A DNA stretch of 64,000 nt from an uncultured Oscillibacter sp. (GCA_910577405.1 CAJTMG010000003.1:73696-137695); one strand, 5' to 3'. Shown: positions 16,997-25,091, numbered from the stretch's first letter. A program made the numbers and translations. Notes: generated by a model not told the origin, from the sequence alone.

Positions 16997-17350
16997 GCGC
17001 AAGTCACGGGCGCGCTCTGACTGGCGATACCGGGAGTCCTCTATGCGGCTTTCTTGATTCTCCTTCTCCGGCACAGAAGAACTGACAATATCTGGTGTTT
17101 TCACATTGTCTTGTTATGTTTATGAAACGCTTGAGAATCACGTCTGTGGCGGTGGATTTTTCGAGAGGGAACATGGAGAAAGAGGCGGCAAAATGTATTC
17201 CCTGGCAAAAATGCGGATTAACTGTGACCATACCGGGAATCCTATGTCTGGTTGGACAGTGCATTTACAGCCGTTGGGTAAAGAAGAGGGCTGAAAACAC
17301 TGCCAGCCAGTACCAGGTTGAAATCATCCGGCTTATCATTGGAGGAAACT
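16997..17350 (+). other. Intergenic region between rubrerythrin and rubredoxin
   Basis: This 354-base stretch has a six-base-pair hairpin right after the rubrerythrin stop (GAGCGC with GCGCTC). It also has short open frames of 60-90 codons without convincing ribosome sites or recognisable similarity. I do not call a gene here; an unrecognised small protein is possible. Confidence 0.4.
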
Positions 17351-17506
17351 ATGGATAAATATGTCTGCCCCTGCGGATACGTCTATGATCCTGCCGTGGG
17401 AGATCCCGACAACGGCGTCGCCCCCGGCACTCCCTGGGAACAGGTTCCCGAGAGCTGGGTCTGCCCCGTCTGCGAAATGGGCAAGGAAGTCTTCGAGAAG
17501 GAATAA
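17351..17506 (+). CDS. Rubredoxin with a CxC first iron motif
   Basis: The 51-residue protein matches rubredoxin along its whole length (YVYDPAVGDPDNGVAPGT, WEQVPESWVCPVC). It should carry one Fe(Cys)4 site and pass single electrons. The first motif reads VCPCGY, with one residue between the cysteines instead of the usual two (CxxCGY). The second motif is CPVCEMGKE, with Glu where Gly is usual. The codons are TGC CCC TGC GGA, so the deviation is in the DNA as given. ATG at 17351 has GGAGG at good spacing. A terminator follows directly. Confidence 0.85.
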   Translation: MDKYVCPCGYVYDPAVGDPDNGVAPGTPWEQVPESWVCPVCEMGKEVFEKE

Positions 17507-17511
17507 TCGAA

Positions 17512-17547
17512 AAAAGGGAGCTGGCCGTCAGGCTGGCTTCTTTTTTT
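17512..17547 (+). terminator. Terminator after rubredoxin
   Basis: GCTGGCC (17520-17526) pairs with GGCTGGC (17531-17537), including two G-U pairs, extended by A/T pairs and followed by TTCTTTTTTT. Confidence 0.75.
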
Positions 17548-17555
17548 GACAAGCT

Positions 17556-17591
17556 GAAAAAACGCCCGAAGGCTGTTAAAAGCCTCCAGGC
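17556..17591 (-). terminator. Terminator after the LacI-type regulator
   Basis: On the minus strand GCCTGGAGGCT (17581-17591) pairs with AGCCTTCGGGC (17564-17574, one mismatch), followed by GTTTTTTC. Confidence 0.75.
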
Positions 17592-17601
17592 GCGGCGGGA
17601 T

Positions 17602-18609
17602 TCAGTTTCCGGCAGCTTTGGGCCATTCGTAGGGCTTATAAGTAGAAGTCAGGACCCTTTCAAACACGGGCGAGTCAGGGGCTTCAACGCGGCGCAGGAT
17701 CTCCTCCCCGGCGGCCAGACCGATTTCCTCCACAGGCTGGACAATCTGGTCTACCTGCTGGTAATAAAGATTGTAAGATTGGACATTATAATCCACGAAG
17801 CTCACCAGCATCAGATTCTGACTGAGCATGAGATCCTTTTGACGCAGGTAGGCGATAATCACGGAGGCCATCAGACCCTGACAGACGATAATGCCGTCGC
17901 AGTTCTGGGAGAGGAGCTGGTCCAGACAGGCAGGCGCGCTGCTCTCCATGGAATCGCCGTAGCTGATCAGGGCCTCGTCGCAGTCCAGCCCGCAGTCAGC
18001 CACAGCCTCCCGGTAAGCGGAAACGCGCTCCTTGGTGGTGGACAGTCTGGGCAGCCCGGCAATCAGGCCCACCCGTTTGCAGCCCTTGGCGGACAGACGG
18101 CAGACGCTGCGGTAAATCGGCTGGAAGTTGGACACGCTGACGGAGGGGAATTTCTTTGTCTCAAAGTTCCGGTCCACCAGCACCACCGGGAACCCGGCGG
18201 GAATCAGAGAGTCAAAATGCCGGAAGTCGTCCATGGTGCTGGCCACCAGAAGCCCGTCCACCAGTCCCGCGGTCAGAAGGCGCAGGTTGGTTTCCTCCCG
18301 CTCCACGTTCTCCTTGGTGTTGGCAATAATCAGATGATAGCCTTTTGTCGAAAGATAATTCTCTGCGGATTCAATAATGGTGCCGAAAAATTTATTGGAG
18401 ATATCCGGCACAATAAAGCCGATGGTCTTCTTTTTCCCCGTGCGGAAGCTCCGGGCAGAGGCGTCCGGCGTATAGCCCAGCTCGGCAATGGCGCGGTAAA
18501 CCCGGTCCTTCGTTTCGCCGGAGACGTAGCGGGTGCCGTTGATGGTATGGGAGACGGTGGCAGTGGAGACGCCCGCAAGTCTGGCCACGTCGCTGATGGT
18601 TACTTTCAT
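17602..18609 (-). CDS. LacI family transcriptional regulator
   Basis: The 335-residue protein has an N-terminal LacI helix-turn-helix with hinge (ISDVARLAGVSTATVSHTING, then YVSGETKDRV and LGYTPDASARSFR). A periplasmic-binding-protein-like effector domain begins at TIGFIVPDISNKFFGTIIE. It should bind a CG-centred operator and respond to a sugar or sugar phosphate. It diverges from gap, and tandem CG-centred boxes lie in the gap leader (18842-18865). The same core occurs in the Fe-S scaffold promoter at 5324-5337, so it may repress both; this is inferred. ATG at 18609 follows AAAGGA. Its own promoter is at 18664-18692. Confidence 0.88.
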   Translation of the reverse strand: MKVTISDVARLAGVSTATVSHTINGTRYVSGETKDRVYRAIAELGYTPDASARSFRTGKKKTIGFIVPDISNKFFGTIIESAENYLSTKGYHLIIANTKENVEREETNLRLLTAGLVDGLLVASTMDDFRHFDSLIPAGFPVVLVDRNFETKKFPSVSVSNFQPIYRSVCRLSAKGCKRVGLIAGLPRLSTTKERVSAYREAVADCGLDCDEALISYGDSMESSAPACLDQLLSQNCDGIIVCQGLMASVIIAYLRQKDLMLSQNLMLVSFVDYNVQSYNLYYQQVDQIVQPVEEIGLAAGEEILRRVEAPDSPVFERVLTSTYKPYEWPKAAGN

Positions 18610-18663
18610 GGTGCCGTCCTTTGCGTAAAAAATATTCTGGTTGCGCAATTGCAGACCACGCCC

Positions 18664-18692
18664 AGTATAGGACCTTTTCCGCCGTTCGTCAA
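18664..18692 (-). promoter_or_regulatory. Promoter of the LacI-type regulator
   Basis: On the minus strand TTGACG (18687-18692) and TATACT (18664-18669) have a 17-base spacer. A GCAATTGC palindrome lies a little downstream in the transcript leader. Confidence 0.75.
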
Positions 18693-18789
18693 GGGCCTTT
18701 TTCTCCCTCCGGAAACGGATTCCTGAATTTTTTATGTTTATTATTAAAAATTCACAATTCCGCCAACCAATTGTTATTTGAAATGACAG

Positions 18790-18818
18790 TTGCGAAGACC
18801 CTGTCAATGTGTTACCAT
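18790..18818 (+). promoter_or_regulatory. Candidate gap promoter
   Basis: TTGCGA (18790-18795) and TACCAT (18813-18818) are 17 bases apart. The -10 is weak, but no better pair is seen in the 120 bases before gap. Confidence 0.45.
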
Positions 18819-18841
18819 ATTGCCTGTGAAACAGCAAAGCA

Positions 18842-18865
18842 AATCGTTTACGCAATCGTTTTTGC
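18842..18865 (+). promoter_or_regulatory. Tandem LacI-type operator boxes in the gap leader
   Basis: AATCGTTTACGC (18842-18853) is followed immediately by AATCGTTTTTGC (18854-18865). Each has a central CG. The second copy sits inside the wider palindrome CGCAA-N6-TTGCG. The position between promoter and start codon suggests a roadblock or repressor site for the adjacent LacI regulator. Confidence 0.65.
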
Positions 18866-18908
18866 GGTACGTCTCTGTACCTGAGTTACTGAAAGGAGTT
18901 TTGTAACA

Positions 18909-19925
18909 ATGAAAGCGAAAATCGGTATCAATGGCTTTGGCCGTATTGGCCGTGTCGTCTTCCGCGCCGCTCTGGGCCGGGACGATGTCGAGGTTGTTGC
19001 CATCAACGACCCCTTTATGAATCCTGAGTATATGGCCTATATGCTGAAGTATGACAGCGTACACGGCCGCTTCAACGGCGAGATTTCCTATACCGCCGAC
19101 AGCCTGGTTGTCAATGGCAAGGAGTTCAAGGTCCTGACCGCGATGAACGTTGCCGAGATTCCCTGGGCCTCTGTGGGCGCTGAGTATATCTGCGAGTGCA
19201 CCGGCAAGCATCTGAGCAAGGACCTGTGCCAGGGCCATATCGACGCCGGCGCAAAGCACGTTGTCATGGGCGCTCCCTCCAAGGACGACACCCCGATGTT
19301 CGTTATGGGCGTCAACAATCAGAAGTACACCTCTGATATGACCTTCGTGTCCAACGCATCCTGCACCACCAACTGCCTGTCCCCCATCGCCAAGGTTCTG
19401 AACGAGAACTTCGGCATCATTGAGGGCCTGATGACCACCGTTCACTCCGTGACCCCCACCCAGAAGCTCCTGGACGGCCCCTCTATGAAGGATTGGCGCG
19501 GCGGCCGTGCGGCTACCGGCAACATCATCCCCTCCTCCACCGGCGCGGCCAAGGCTGTGGGCAAGGTTATCCCCGAGCTGAACGGCAAGCTGACCGGCAT
19601 CTCTATGCGCGTTCCTACTCTGGACGTGTCCGTGGTTGACCTGACCGTTCGTCTGGAGAAGCCCGCATCCTATGAGGACATCTGCAAGGCGATGAAGGCC
19701 GCTTCCGAGGGCGAGCTGAAGGGCGTTCTGGGCTACACTGACGAGGACGTGGTTTCCTCCGACTTCCTGGGCGATCCCCGCACCTCCATCTTTGACAAGA
19801 AGGCCGGCCTCTCCCTGACCGATAACTTCGTGAAGGTCGTTTCCTGGTACGACAACGAATGGGGCTATGCCAACAAGATGGTCGAGCTGATTGCCTATAT
19901 GTTCTCCGTGGACAGCAAGCAGTAA
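18909..19925 (+). CDS. gap: Glyceraldehyde-3-phosphate dehydrogenase, type I
   Basis: The 338-residue enzyme oxidises glyceraldehyde-3-phosphate to 1,3-bisphosphoglycerate with NAD. The NAD-binding start KIGINGFGRIGRVVFRAAL is present, the catalytic Cys152 lies in SNASCTTNCLSP, and the C-terminus has VSWYDNEWGYANKMVEL. It is encoded alone rather than with pgk/tpi. It follows GAAAGGAG and is preceded by LacI-type boxes, so it is probably under carbohydrate control. Its codon use (CTG, GCC, AAG) suggests high expression. A clean terminator follows. Confidence 0.97.
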   Translation: MKAKIGINGFGRIGRVVFRAALGRDDVEVVAINDPFMNPEYMAYMLKYDSVHGRFNGEISYTADSLVVNGKEFKVLTAMNVAEIPWASVGAEYICECTGKHLSKDLCQGHIDAGAKHVVMGAPSKDDTPMFVMGVNNQKYTSDMTFVSNASCTTNCLSPIAKVLNENFGIIEGLMTTVHSVTPTQKLLDGPSMKDWRGGRAATGNIIPSSTGAAKAVGKVIPELNGKLTGISMRVPTLDVSVVDLTVRLEKPASYEDICKAMKAASEGELKGVLGYTDEDVVSSDFLGDPRTSIFDKKAGLSLTDNFVKVVSWYDNEWGYANKMVELIAYMFSVDSKQ

Positions 19926-19942
19926 TTCCAACAATCAAAGAT

Positions 19943-19976
19943 CCCGCTGGTTTTTTCGCCGGCGGGTTCTTTTTAT
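19943..19976 (+). terminator. Terminator after gap
   Basis: CCCGCTGG (19943-19950) pairs with CCGGCGGG (19959-19966, one G-U), followed by TTCTTTTTAT. Confidence 0.85.
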
Positions 19977-20347
19977 GCCCCTGTTTCGTTGCCGGAAGCT
20001 CCCCGCCCATCAGCGCTGTCATTTTGTACCGCAATGAAATGCGTAAGGAGAAGGGAGGTACCGGTCTTGTTCAGGCATAAAAACTGGACTCCTGATAAAA
20101 TGAAAGTCTGGAATCATTCACGCCCACAGCCTGCAAATAAACGTTTGATTGTGTTGTCTTGTTTTTGCCGCCCGATTCCGTCCCGTTACATGGGAAGACG
20201 GCCGCTGAATCCGTGCGGGAGGGCGCTTTTGACGGAAAACGGGCTGTAGACGGCGCGGCAATCCATACGGCGGCAAGGGATTCAGGGTTTTTGGAGAAAG
20301 TTTTGGAGAAAGTGAAATTTTCTGTTGCCATTTGGGAAAGAATATAG
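19977..20347. other. Intergenic region upstream of the SRP RNA gene
   Basis: I see no convincing gene in this 370-base stretch. It holds an AAACGTTT palindrome (20139-20146), a tandem 12-base repeat TTTTGGAGAAAG (20289-20300 and 20301-20312), and the SRP RNA -35 element at 20325-20330. Confidence 0.5.
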
Positions 20348-20353
20348 TAAAAT
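20325..20353 (+). promoter_or_regulatory. Promoter of the SRP RNA gene
   Basis: TTGCCA (20325-20330) and TAAAAT (20348-20353) are separated by 17 bases. Predicted initiation near 20360 fits the 5' end of the folded RNA. Confidence 0.8.
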
Positions 20354-20362
20354 AGATAGCAA

Positions 20363-20499
20363 GTCCTCCGTAGGCCGCTGCGGAGCCGGTCTTACGCAAT
20401 GAATGCCCGTGAACCATGTCAGGCGGGGAACCGAGCAGCATTTAGCGGGAAGTTTCATGTGCCGTGAGGGTGCCGGCTCTGTGGCAGCGTACGGAGGAC
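20363..20499 (+). ncRNA. ffs: Signal recognition particle RNA (4.5S/scRNA type)
   Basis: The ends pair perfectly (GTCCTCCGTA at 20363-20372 with TACGGAGGAC at 20490-20499). The apex shows the SRP domain IV signature: ATGTCAGGCGG, a GGAA tetraloop, then CCGAGCAGCAT. This asymmetric-loop core binds the Ffh M domain. At about 137 nt it is longer than E. coli 4.5S RNA and shorter than the 270-nt Bacillus scRNA, and I see no clear Alu domain. Its location just before dnaX is the usual Firmicutes order. Exact ends are estimated from the pairing. Confidence 0.9.
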
Positions 20500-20602
20500 G
20501 TTCTATGGGAGTGAGGAATGAGGATTTTGGAAGGAGGCTGTCCGAAATTCCCGGTTCCTGACTCCTTAATCCATATCAGACAGCCAGAACAGGAGGGGTA
20601 CG

Positions 20603-22705
20603 GTGTATCAGGCGCTCTATCGGAAATGGCGTCCGAAGGTCTTTTCCGACGTGATCGGACAGCCCCATATTACAGAGACGCTCCGGCGGCAGGCAGCGGA
20701 GGGACGCATCTCCCACGCCTACCTCTTCACAGGCACCCGGGGCACGGGGAAGACCACCTGCGCCAAGATTCTGGCCCGGGCAGTGAACTGCGAGCATCCT
20801 GTGGACGGGGACCCCTGCGGCGTGTGCGCGGCCTGTACGGGCATTGAGCGGGGCGGTTCCATGGACGTGCTGGAGCTGGACGCGGCTTCCAACAGCGGCG
20901 TGGACCAGGTGCGGGCGCTGCGGAGCGAGGCGGTCTATTCCCCGGCCAAGGTGAAAAAACGGGTCTATATTATCGACGAAGTCCATATGCTCTCCGACGC
21001 CGCTTTCAACGCCCTTCTGAAAATTATGGAGGAGCCGCCGGAGCATCTGATGTTTATTCTGGCCACTACGGAGGTCCATAAGATCCTGCCCACCATACTC
21101 TCCCGATGCCAGCGGTTTTCTTTCCGGCGGATTCCCCCGAAGATTATCGCCCAGCGTCTGGAGTATGTGGCGGAACAGGAAGGAATTGACCTGCGGCCTG
21201 ACGGTTCGGAGCTTCTGAGCCGGTTGGCCGACGGCGCTCTGCGGGATGGATTGAGCCTGCTGGACCAATGCGCCGCGCCGGGTGGGGCCATTGACGCCGC
21301 CGCCGTGCTGGATGTGCTGGGCCTGGCCGGGAATCTCCAGACTGCCCGTATAATGGAGTCAATCCTGAAACGGGACGCTCAGGACGCTCTGACCCAGCTG
21401 GACGGACTGTATAACAACGGCAAGGATATGGGTGCGGTGCTCTCCGAGCTGTCGTCCCTGACCCGGGACCTGCTTCTGCGGAAAACGGCTCCCGAGGGCG
21501 GCGCGGAACTGCTCTCCGGCGGCTACGACACGGCTTTGCTGGACAGGCTTGGGCAGGGCGTGCCGGGGACCCGGTTCCTGTACTTTGCGTCAACCCTGCA
21601 AAAGGCGGCGGCGGAGCTGTACTATAGCGCAAACCGCCGTCTGGATACTGAACTCTGCCTGCTGCGGCTCTGCGACGAATCCCTCTCCGGTGACCTGACG
21701 GCCCTGGCTGCCCGCGTCCGGAGATTGGAGGACGCCCTGACATCTGGCGTTCTTCTCCCCGGCTCTCCCAGAGGCGTCCGGCGGCAGGAAGAGACAAAAA
21801 CAGAATCCGTACCAAAACAAAAACCAGCGTCAGGACCCAGCCCGGAACCAGCGCAGGAGCGCAGGCCGGAAGCAAAACCCGAACCGGCACCAGAGCGCAG
21901 GCCGGAAGCAAAACCTGAACCGGCACCGGAGCGCAGGCCGAAAGCAAAACCTGAACCAGTACCAGAGCGCAGGCCGGAAGCAAAACCTGAACCGGCACCG
22001 GAGCGCAGGCCGAAAGCAAAATCAACCCCTAAACCGAAAGCAAAACCAGTACCCCAGCCAATGCCGGAGGAGATAGACCGTCCGCCCTGGGAGCTGATGG
22101 AACCGCCGCCGGAGAAAACGATGGAACAGCCGCCTTGGGAGCTGATGGAACCGCCGCCGGAGAAAACGACGGAACAGCCGCCCTGGGAGCTGATGGAACC
22201 GCCGCCGGAGGAAACGACGGAACAGCCGCCTCGGGAGACGATCGAGCCGCCGGACGAGCTGCCCTGGGAGATGAAGGCCCCAGCGCCGCCAAAGCCGGAA
22301 AGCTCCGCGGTTCCAAAGCCTGCTGTATCCGGCGCAGCAATACCCGTACCCGCGGAGGAACCCGGCAGCGCGCAGGTGGTGTCGGGCAGCTGGTGGCCGG
22401 GGGCGGCGGAGAAGTGCAAGAGCCGGGTTTCGCCGATGTACCGGGCGTTTCTGAATTGCTGCGCCGGCGTTCTGGAGGACAGCGTGGTGGTGATTTACGC
22501 CCCGGATGAGATCACGGCAGGGCGTCTGGACAACGAGCGGATTCGGACGGTCCTGCTGGAGGAAGCGCAGGAGGCCCTTGGCAAAACGGTGATTTCCCGC
22601 CTGATATTCCGGGTAGGGAATCCGCCCATAGGGTCCCCGGAGGAAAATTTCAAGGCTTTGCTGAAGAATTTCGGCGGCCAATACGATAATGTGGAGTTTA
22701 CTTGA
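20603..22705 (+). CDS. dnaX: DNA polymerase III subunits gamma/tau
   Basis: The 700-residue clamp-loader subunit has Walker A (GTRGTGKT, residues 44-51), zinc ligands C63, C72, C75 and C78, Walker B/DEAA-type IIDEVHML, and sensor-1 LATTEVHKILPTILSRCQRF. Domain III and a C-terminal tau-like domain (from about residue 595, SWWPGAAEKCKSRVSPMYRAFLN) flank a long linker. The linker contains five 12-residue units (PEPAPERRPEAK type, DNA 21842-22021) and three 16-residue units (PPWELMEPPPEKTTEQ type, 22082-22225). Translation starts at GTG 20603 behind AGGAGGGG. I saw no A-AAA-AAG slippery site in a position to make a separate gamma form. ybaB follows closely. Confidence 0.93.
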   Translation: MYQALYRKWRPKVFSDVIGQPHITETLRRQAAEGRISHAYLFTGTRGTGKTTCAKILARAVNCEHPVDGDPCGVCAACTGIERGGSMDVLELDAASNSGVDQVRALRSEAVYSPAKVKKRVYIIDEVHMLSDAAFNALLKIMEEPPEHLMFILATTEVHKILPTILSRCQRFSFRRIPPKIIAQRLEYVAEQEGIDLRPDGSELLSRLADGALRDGLSLLDQCAAPGGAIDAAAVLDVLGLAGNLQTARIMESILKRDAQDALTQLDGLYNNGKDMGAVLSELSSLTRDLLLRKTAPEGGAELLSGGYDTALLDRLGQGVPGTRFLYFASTLQKAAAELYYSANRRLDTELCLLRLCDESLSGDLTALAARVRRLEDALTSGVLLPGSPRGVRRQEETKTESVPKQKPASGPSPEPAQERRPEAKPEPAPERRPEAKPEPAPERRPKAKPEPVPERRPEAKPEPAPERRPKAKSTPKPKAKPVPQPMPEEIDRPPWELMEPPPEKTMEQPPWELMEPPPEKTTEQPPWELMEPPPEETTEQPPRETIEPPDELPWEMKAPAPPKPESSAVPKPAVSGAAIPVPAEEPGSAQVVSGSWWPGAAEKCKSRVSPMYRAFLNCCAGVLEDSVVVIYAPDEITAGRLDNERIRTVLLEEAQEALGKTVISRLIFRVGNPPIGSPEENFKALLKNFGGQYDNVEFT
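21842..22021 (+). repeat. Five tandem 36-bp units inside dnaX
   Basis: The units start at 21842, 21878, 21914, 21950 and 21986. Each encodes P-E-P-x-x-E-R-R-P-(E/K)-A-K. Differences are mostly third-base or single changes, which suggests expansion by slippage or unequal exchange while keeping frame. Confidence 0.9.
22082..22225 (+). repeat. Three tandem 48-bp units inside dnaX
   Basis: The units start at 22082, 22130 and 22178, with a partial fourth at 22226. Each encodes PPWELMEPPPE(K/E)T(M/T)EQ. Identity between units is very high. Confidence 0.9.
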
Positions 22706-22723
22706 CAGAAAGGAGCAACGATC

Positions 22724-23104
22724 ATGGGATACAGTGCCCGCCGTGGATTTAACAGCGGCAGCATGAAGGCCACCGGCGCGCAGCGTCAGGCGGAGGTCCA
22801 GCAGAAGATCACACAGATGCAGGAGGCCATGAACACCGCGCAGGAAGAGGTAGAAGCAAAAACCTTTACGTCCAGCGCAGGCGGCGGAGTGGTAACGGCA
22901 GTGGCCAGCGGAAAAAAGGAGCTGGTGTCGATCACCATCAAGCCGGAGGCCGTGGACCCGGAGGACGTGGAGATGCTTCAGGACCTGGTGGTTTCTGCGG
23001 CCAATGAAGCCCTTCGTCAGGCGGGAGAGGCCATGGACCAGGCGATGGACAACGTAACCGGGGGACTGGCAAGCAATCTGAATCTTGGCGGCATTACCAT
23101 CTGA
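22724..23104 (+). CDS. ybaB: YbaB/EbfC family nucleoid-associated protein
   Basis: The 126-residue protein has the YbaB pattern: a coiled N-terminal helix (QRQAEVQQKITQMQEAMNTAQEEVEAKTF), a beta sheet with GGGVVTAVASGKKELVSITIKPEAVDPED, and a C-terminal amphipathic helix. It probably binds DNA as a dimer. The first 15 residues (MGYSARRGFNSGSMK) extend beyond the usual start. In most Firmicutes the next gene would be recR, which is missing here; a terminator and a lipoprotein gene follow instead. Confidence 0.9.
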   Translation: MGYSARRGFNSGSMKATGAQRQAEVQQKITQMQEAMNTAQEEVEAKTFTSSAGGGVVTAVASGKKELVSITIKPEAVDPEDVEMLQDLVVSAANEALRQAGEAMDQAMDNVTGGLASNLNLGGITI

Positions 23105-23116
23105 GCGGGAATTTCC

Positions 23117-23170
23117 GGGAATCAGGAGTGGAAATCGGGATCATGTGATTTCCTCCTGGTTCCCATTTTT
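23117..23170 (+). terminator. Terminator of the dnaX-ybaB unit
   Basis: An 18-20 base arm (23117-23136, GGGAATCAGGAG...GAAATC) pairs with GATTTCCTCCTGGTTCCC (23147-23164), with minor bulges, followed by ATTTTTAT. Confidence 0.85.
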
Positions 23171-23240
23171 ATAGCAGAGCCGGGAGTGATGCGAAAAGAA
23201 CAGCTTTGCGGTTGTAACAAGAGAGAAAGGAGGCGTGCAA

Positions 23241-25043
23241 ATGAAAAAAAGGCTTCTGGGGCTGATTATGGCGATGCTTCTGACCCTGACGGCCTGCGGC
23301 GGACCGGAGGTGCTTCCGGATTCAGAGGAGCCTCAATCGGATGGCCCGGTGATTGCTTACGTGCCCTTGGACGACCGGCCGGACAATATGGAGCGGGTGG
23401 AATATCTGGCGGCGTCTCTGGGGTATCAGCTGGCGATGCCGGAACCGGACCTGTACCGCACGCGTCTGGACGGTCAGCCGAAGAATGAAAACGGAACCCA
23501 GTGCGGCGACCCATGGCAGCTGGTGCAGTGGGTCCTGGCCCAGGAGGAAGCTGGCTGTGACCGCTACATTCTCTCCCTGGACCAGCTCCATTCCGGAGGG
23601 CTGGTGAATTCCCGCTCCGAGACTTCCTTTGAGACGGCCCTTCCCAACGGCGGTATTATCGAAACCGTTCTGCTCCTGGAGGACCTCCTGACGGCGCTTT
23701 CCGGAGGCGGGAATACCGTCTGGTTACTGGACAGCGTGATGAGGCTTGCACCTACAGTAGGCTATCGGGAGGGCTCCCTGGAGATGTACAACTGGATACG
23801 GGATTTCGGAACGCGTCCCCGGAAGACCCTGACAGGAGAGGAGCTGACCATAGAGAACATCTGGGAGAGCTACTGGCAGGGACCCAATCAGGAGGACCTC
23901 TATCTGGAGACGGCAGAGGCTATGGGTGCCGTCAGCGCGGATGAGGTCTATGGCCCGATGCAGAATGTGGATGACAGCATGGCTTCCCGGCAGCGGAAAC
24001 TCCTGCTCACTGACGGCGTGCAGAAGCTTCTGAGCCAGCCGGGTTTTGAGGGCTTCCGGCTGCTGATTGGCATTGACGACTCTTCTCTTGAGGACTGCAT
24101 TCAGAAAAACGAGATCGCCTATCTGCGGCAGGGCTTACGGGATGGCGACTGGCTGCTTTCCGGCGTGGACGATCTGGCGTTCAAGGCTCTGGCGCGGCTG
24201 TACCTGGACGATTCCGGCTGGACGGGCGCGGGGGCCGCTGTGCGTTACTACGGCGATTCTGAACACGAGCCTGCCTGCGATTACGATTTTCAGCCCCTGA
24301 CGGAAATCATGGCGGAGCATTTCGCATTCTTCGGCCTGACGGAACAGAAGGACGCGGCGCTGCAAGTCCTGGTCCTGACCCAGCCTGCGGGAGAGGGACA
24401 GAAGGCTTCCTATTACAACGCCCTGATTGCGGATCTGAACGCCTGCCGGAAGGACCGCCGTCCCGTGATCCTGATCGACGCGGGAAACGGGCGCTACGGA
24501 ACCGCCTTCCACGACGCTCTGACGAGGGAAACCGAGCTGGGCTGGCTGTTGAGCTACGCGGGCTTTCTGGACATGGCCATCGTCACGGGCACCGCGTTAA
24601 GCCATGGCGTCGCCCGGTACGCGGTACTGCAAAGAGGCGGCGGGGACCAGGCCATGGAGCGGGGCTTTGCGCGGACCCTGGCGGACAGTATCCTGAAAGA
24701 TTTCTGTTACAAGAACGTGGTACGGGAAGAACTGCTGGCCTACGTGCGGAACGACCTGGGCGGCGACCCCAACAACTTCTGGACCCCCGACGTGGACCGA
24801 AACGCTATTCTTTCCCGGCTGGAATCGGGTATGGACGCCGCTGTAAAAGATGTCGTGCGGAATCTCACCCAGAGCAAGCTGCTGACGGACTTGTCTCCAT
24901 CGCTCCTCTCCGCCCCCGCGCCGTACAAGGAGGGGGACTGGTGCGCCATCGCTCTGACGGACTACGGTTTCCCCTGGGACCGGGCCTTTGAAATCAGCAT
25001 GAAAATCCAGCTTGGGTCCTTCCCGCAGTCCCAGACGGAATAA
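23241..25043 (+). CDS. DUF4127 family lipoprotein
   Basis: The 600-residue protein starts with a lipoprotein signal (lipobox LTAC at about residues 17-20). The mature part opens with IAYVPLDDRPDNMERVEYLA, the hallmark of DUF4127 proteins. Other segments are LSLDQLHSGGLVNSR and IGIDDSSLEDCIQKNE. The fold and enzyme activity of this family are not established to my knowledge; it is widespread in Firmicutes and the lipid anchor places it outside the membrane. ATG at 23241 has AAGGAGG seven bases upstream; an in-frame GTG at 23235 is too close to the ribosome site. Confidence 0.8.
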   Translation: MKKRLLGLIMAMLLTLTACGGPEVLPDSEEPQSDGPVIAYVPLDDRPDNMERVEYLAASLGYQLAMPEPDLYRTRLDGQPKNENGTQCGDPWQLVQWVLAQEEAGCDRYILSLDQLHSGGLVNSRSETSFETALPNGGIIETVLLLEDLLTALSGGGNTVWLLDSVMRLAPTVGYREGSLEMYNWIRDFGTRPRKTLTGEELTIENIWESYWQGPNQEDLYLETAEAMGAVSADEVYGPMQNVDDSMASRQRKLLLTDGVQKLLSQPGFEGFRLLIGIDDSSLEDCIQKNEIAYLRQGLRDGDWLLSGVDDLAFKALARLYLDDSGWTGAGAAVRYYGDSEHEPACDYDFQPLTEIMAEHFAFFGLTEQKDAALQVLVLTQPAGEGQKASYYNALIADLNACRKDRRPVILIDAGNGRYGTAFHDALTRETELGWLLSYAGFLDMAIVTGTALSHGVARYAVLQRGGGDQAMERGFARTLADSILKDFCYKNVVREELLAYVRNDLGGDPNNFWTPDVDRNAILSRLESGMDAAVKDVVRNLTQSKLLTDLSPSLLSAPAPYKEGDWCAIALTDYGFPWDRAFEISMKIQLGSFPQSQTE

Positions 25044-25046
25044 AAC

Positions 25047-25083
25047 GTAAAACCACCGTCCATCAACCTGGGCGGTGGTTTTG
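25047..25083 (+). terminator. Terminator after the DUF4127 gene
   Basis: AAAACCACCGTCC pairs with GGGCGGTGGTTTT around ATCAACCT; the arm itself supplies the T-run. Confidence 0.8.
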
Positions 25084-25091
25084 ATCAGCAA

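Noticed and set aside
17095..17358. Possible 60-90 codon genes between rubrerythrin and rubredoxin
   Set aside because: Overlapping frames on both strands, weak ribosome sites and no recognisable similarity; left as an unexplained gap.
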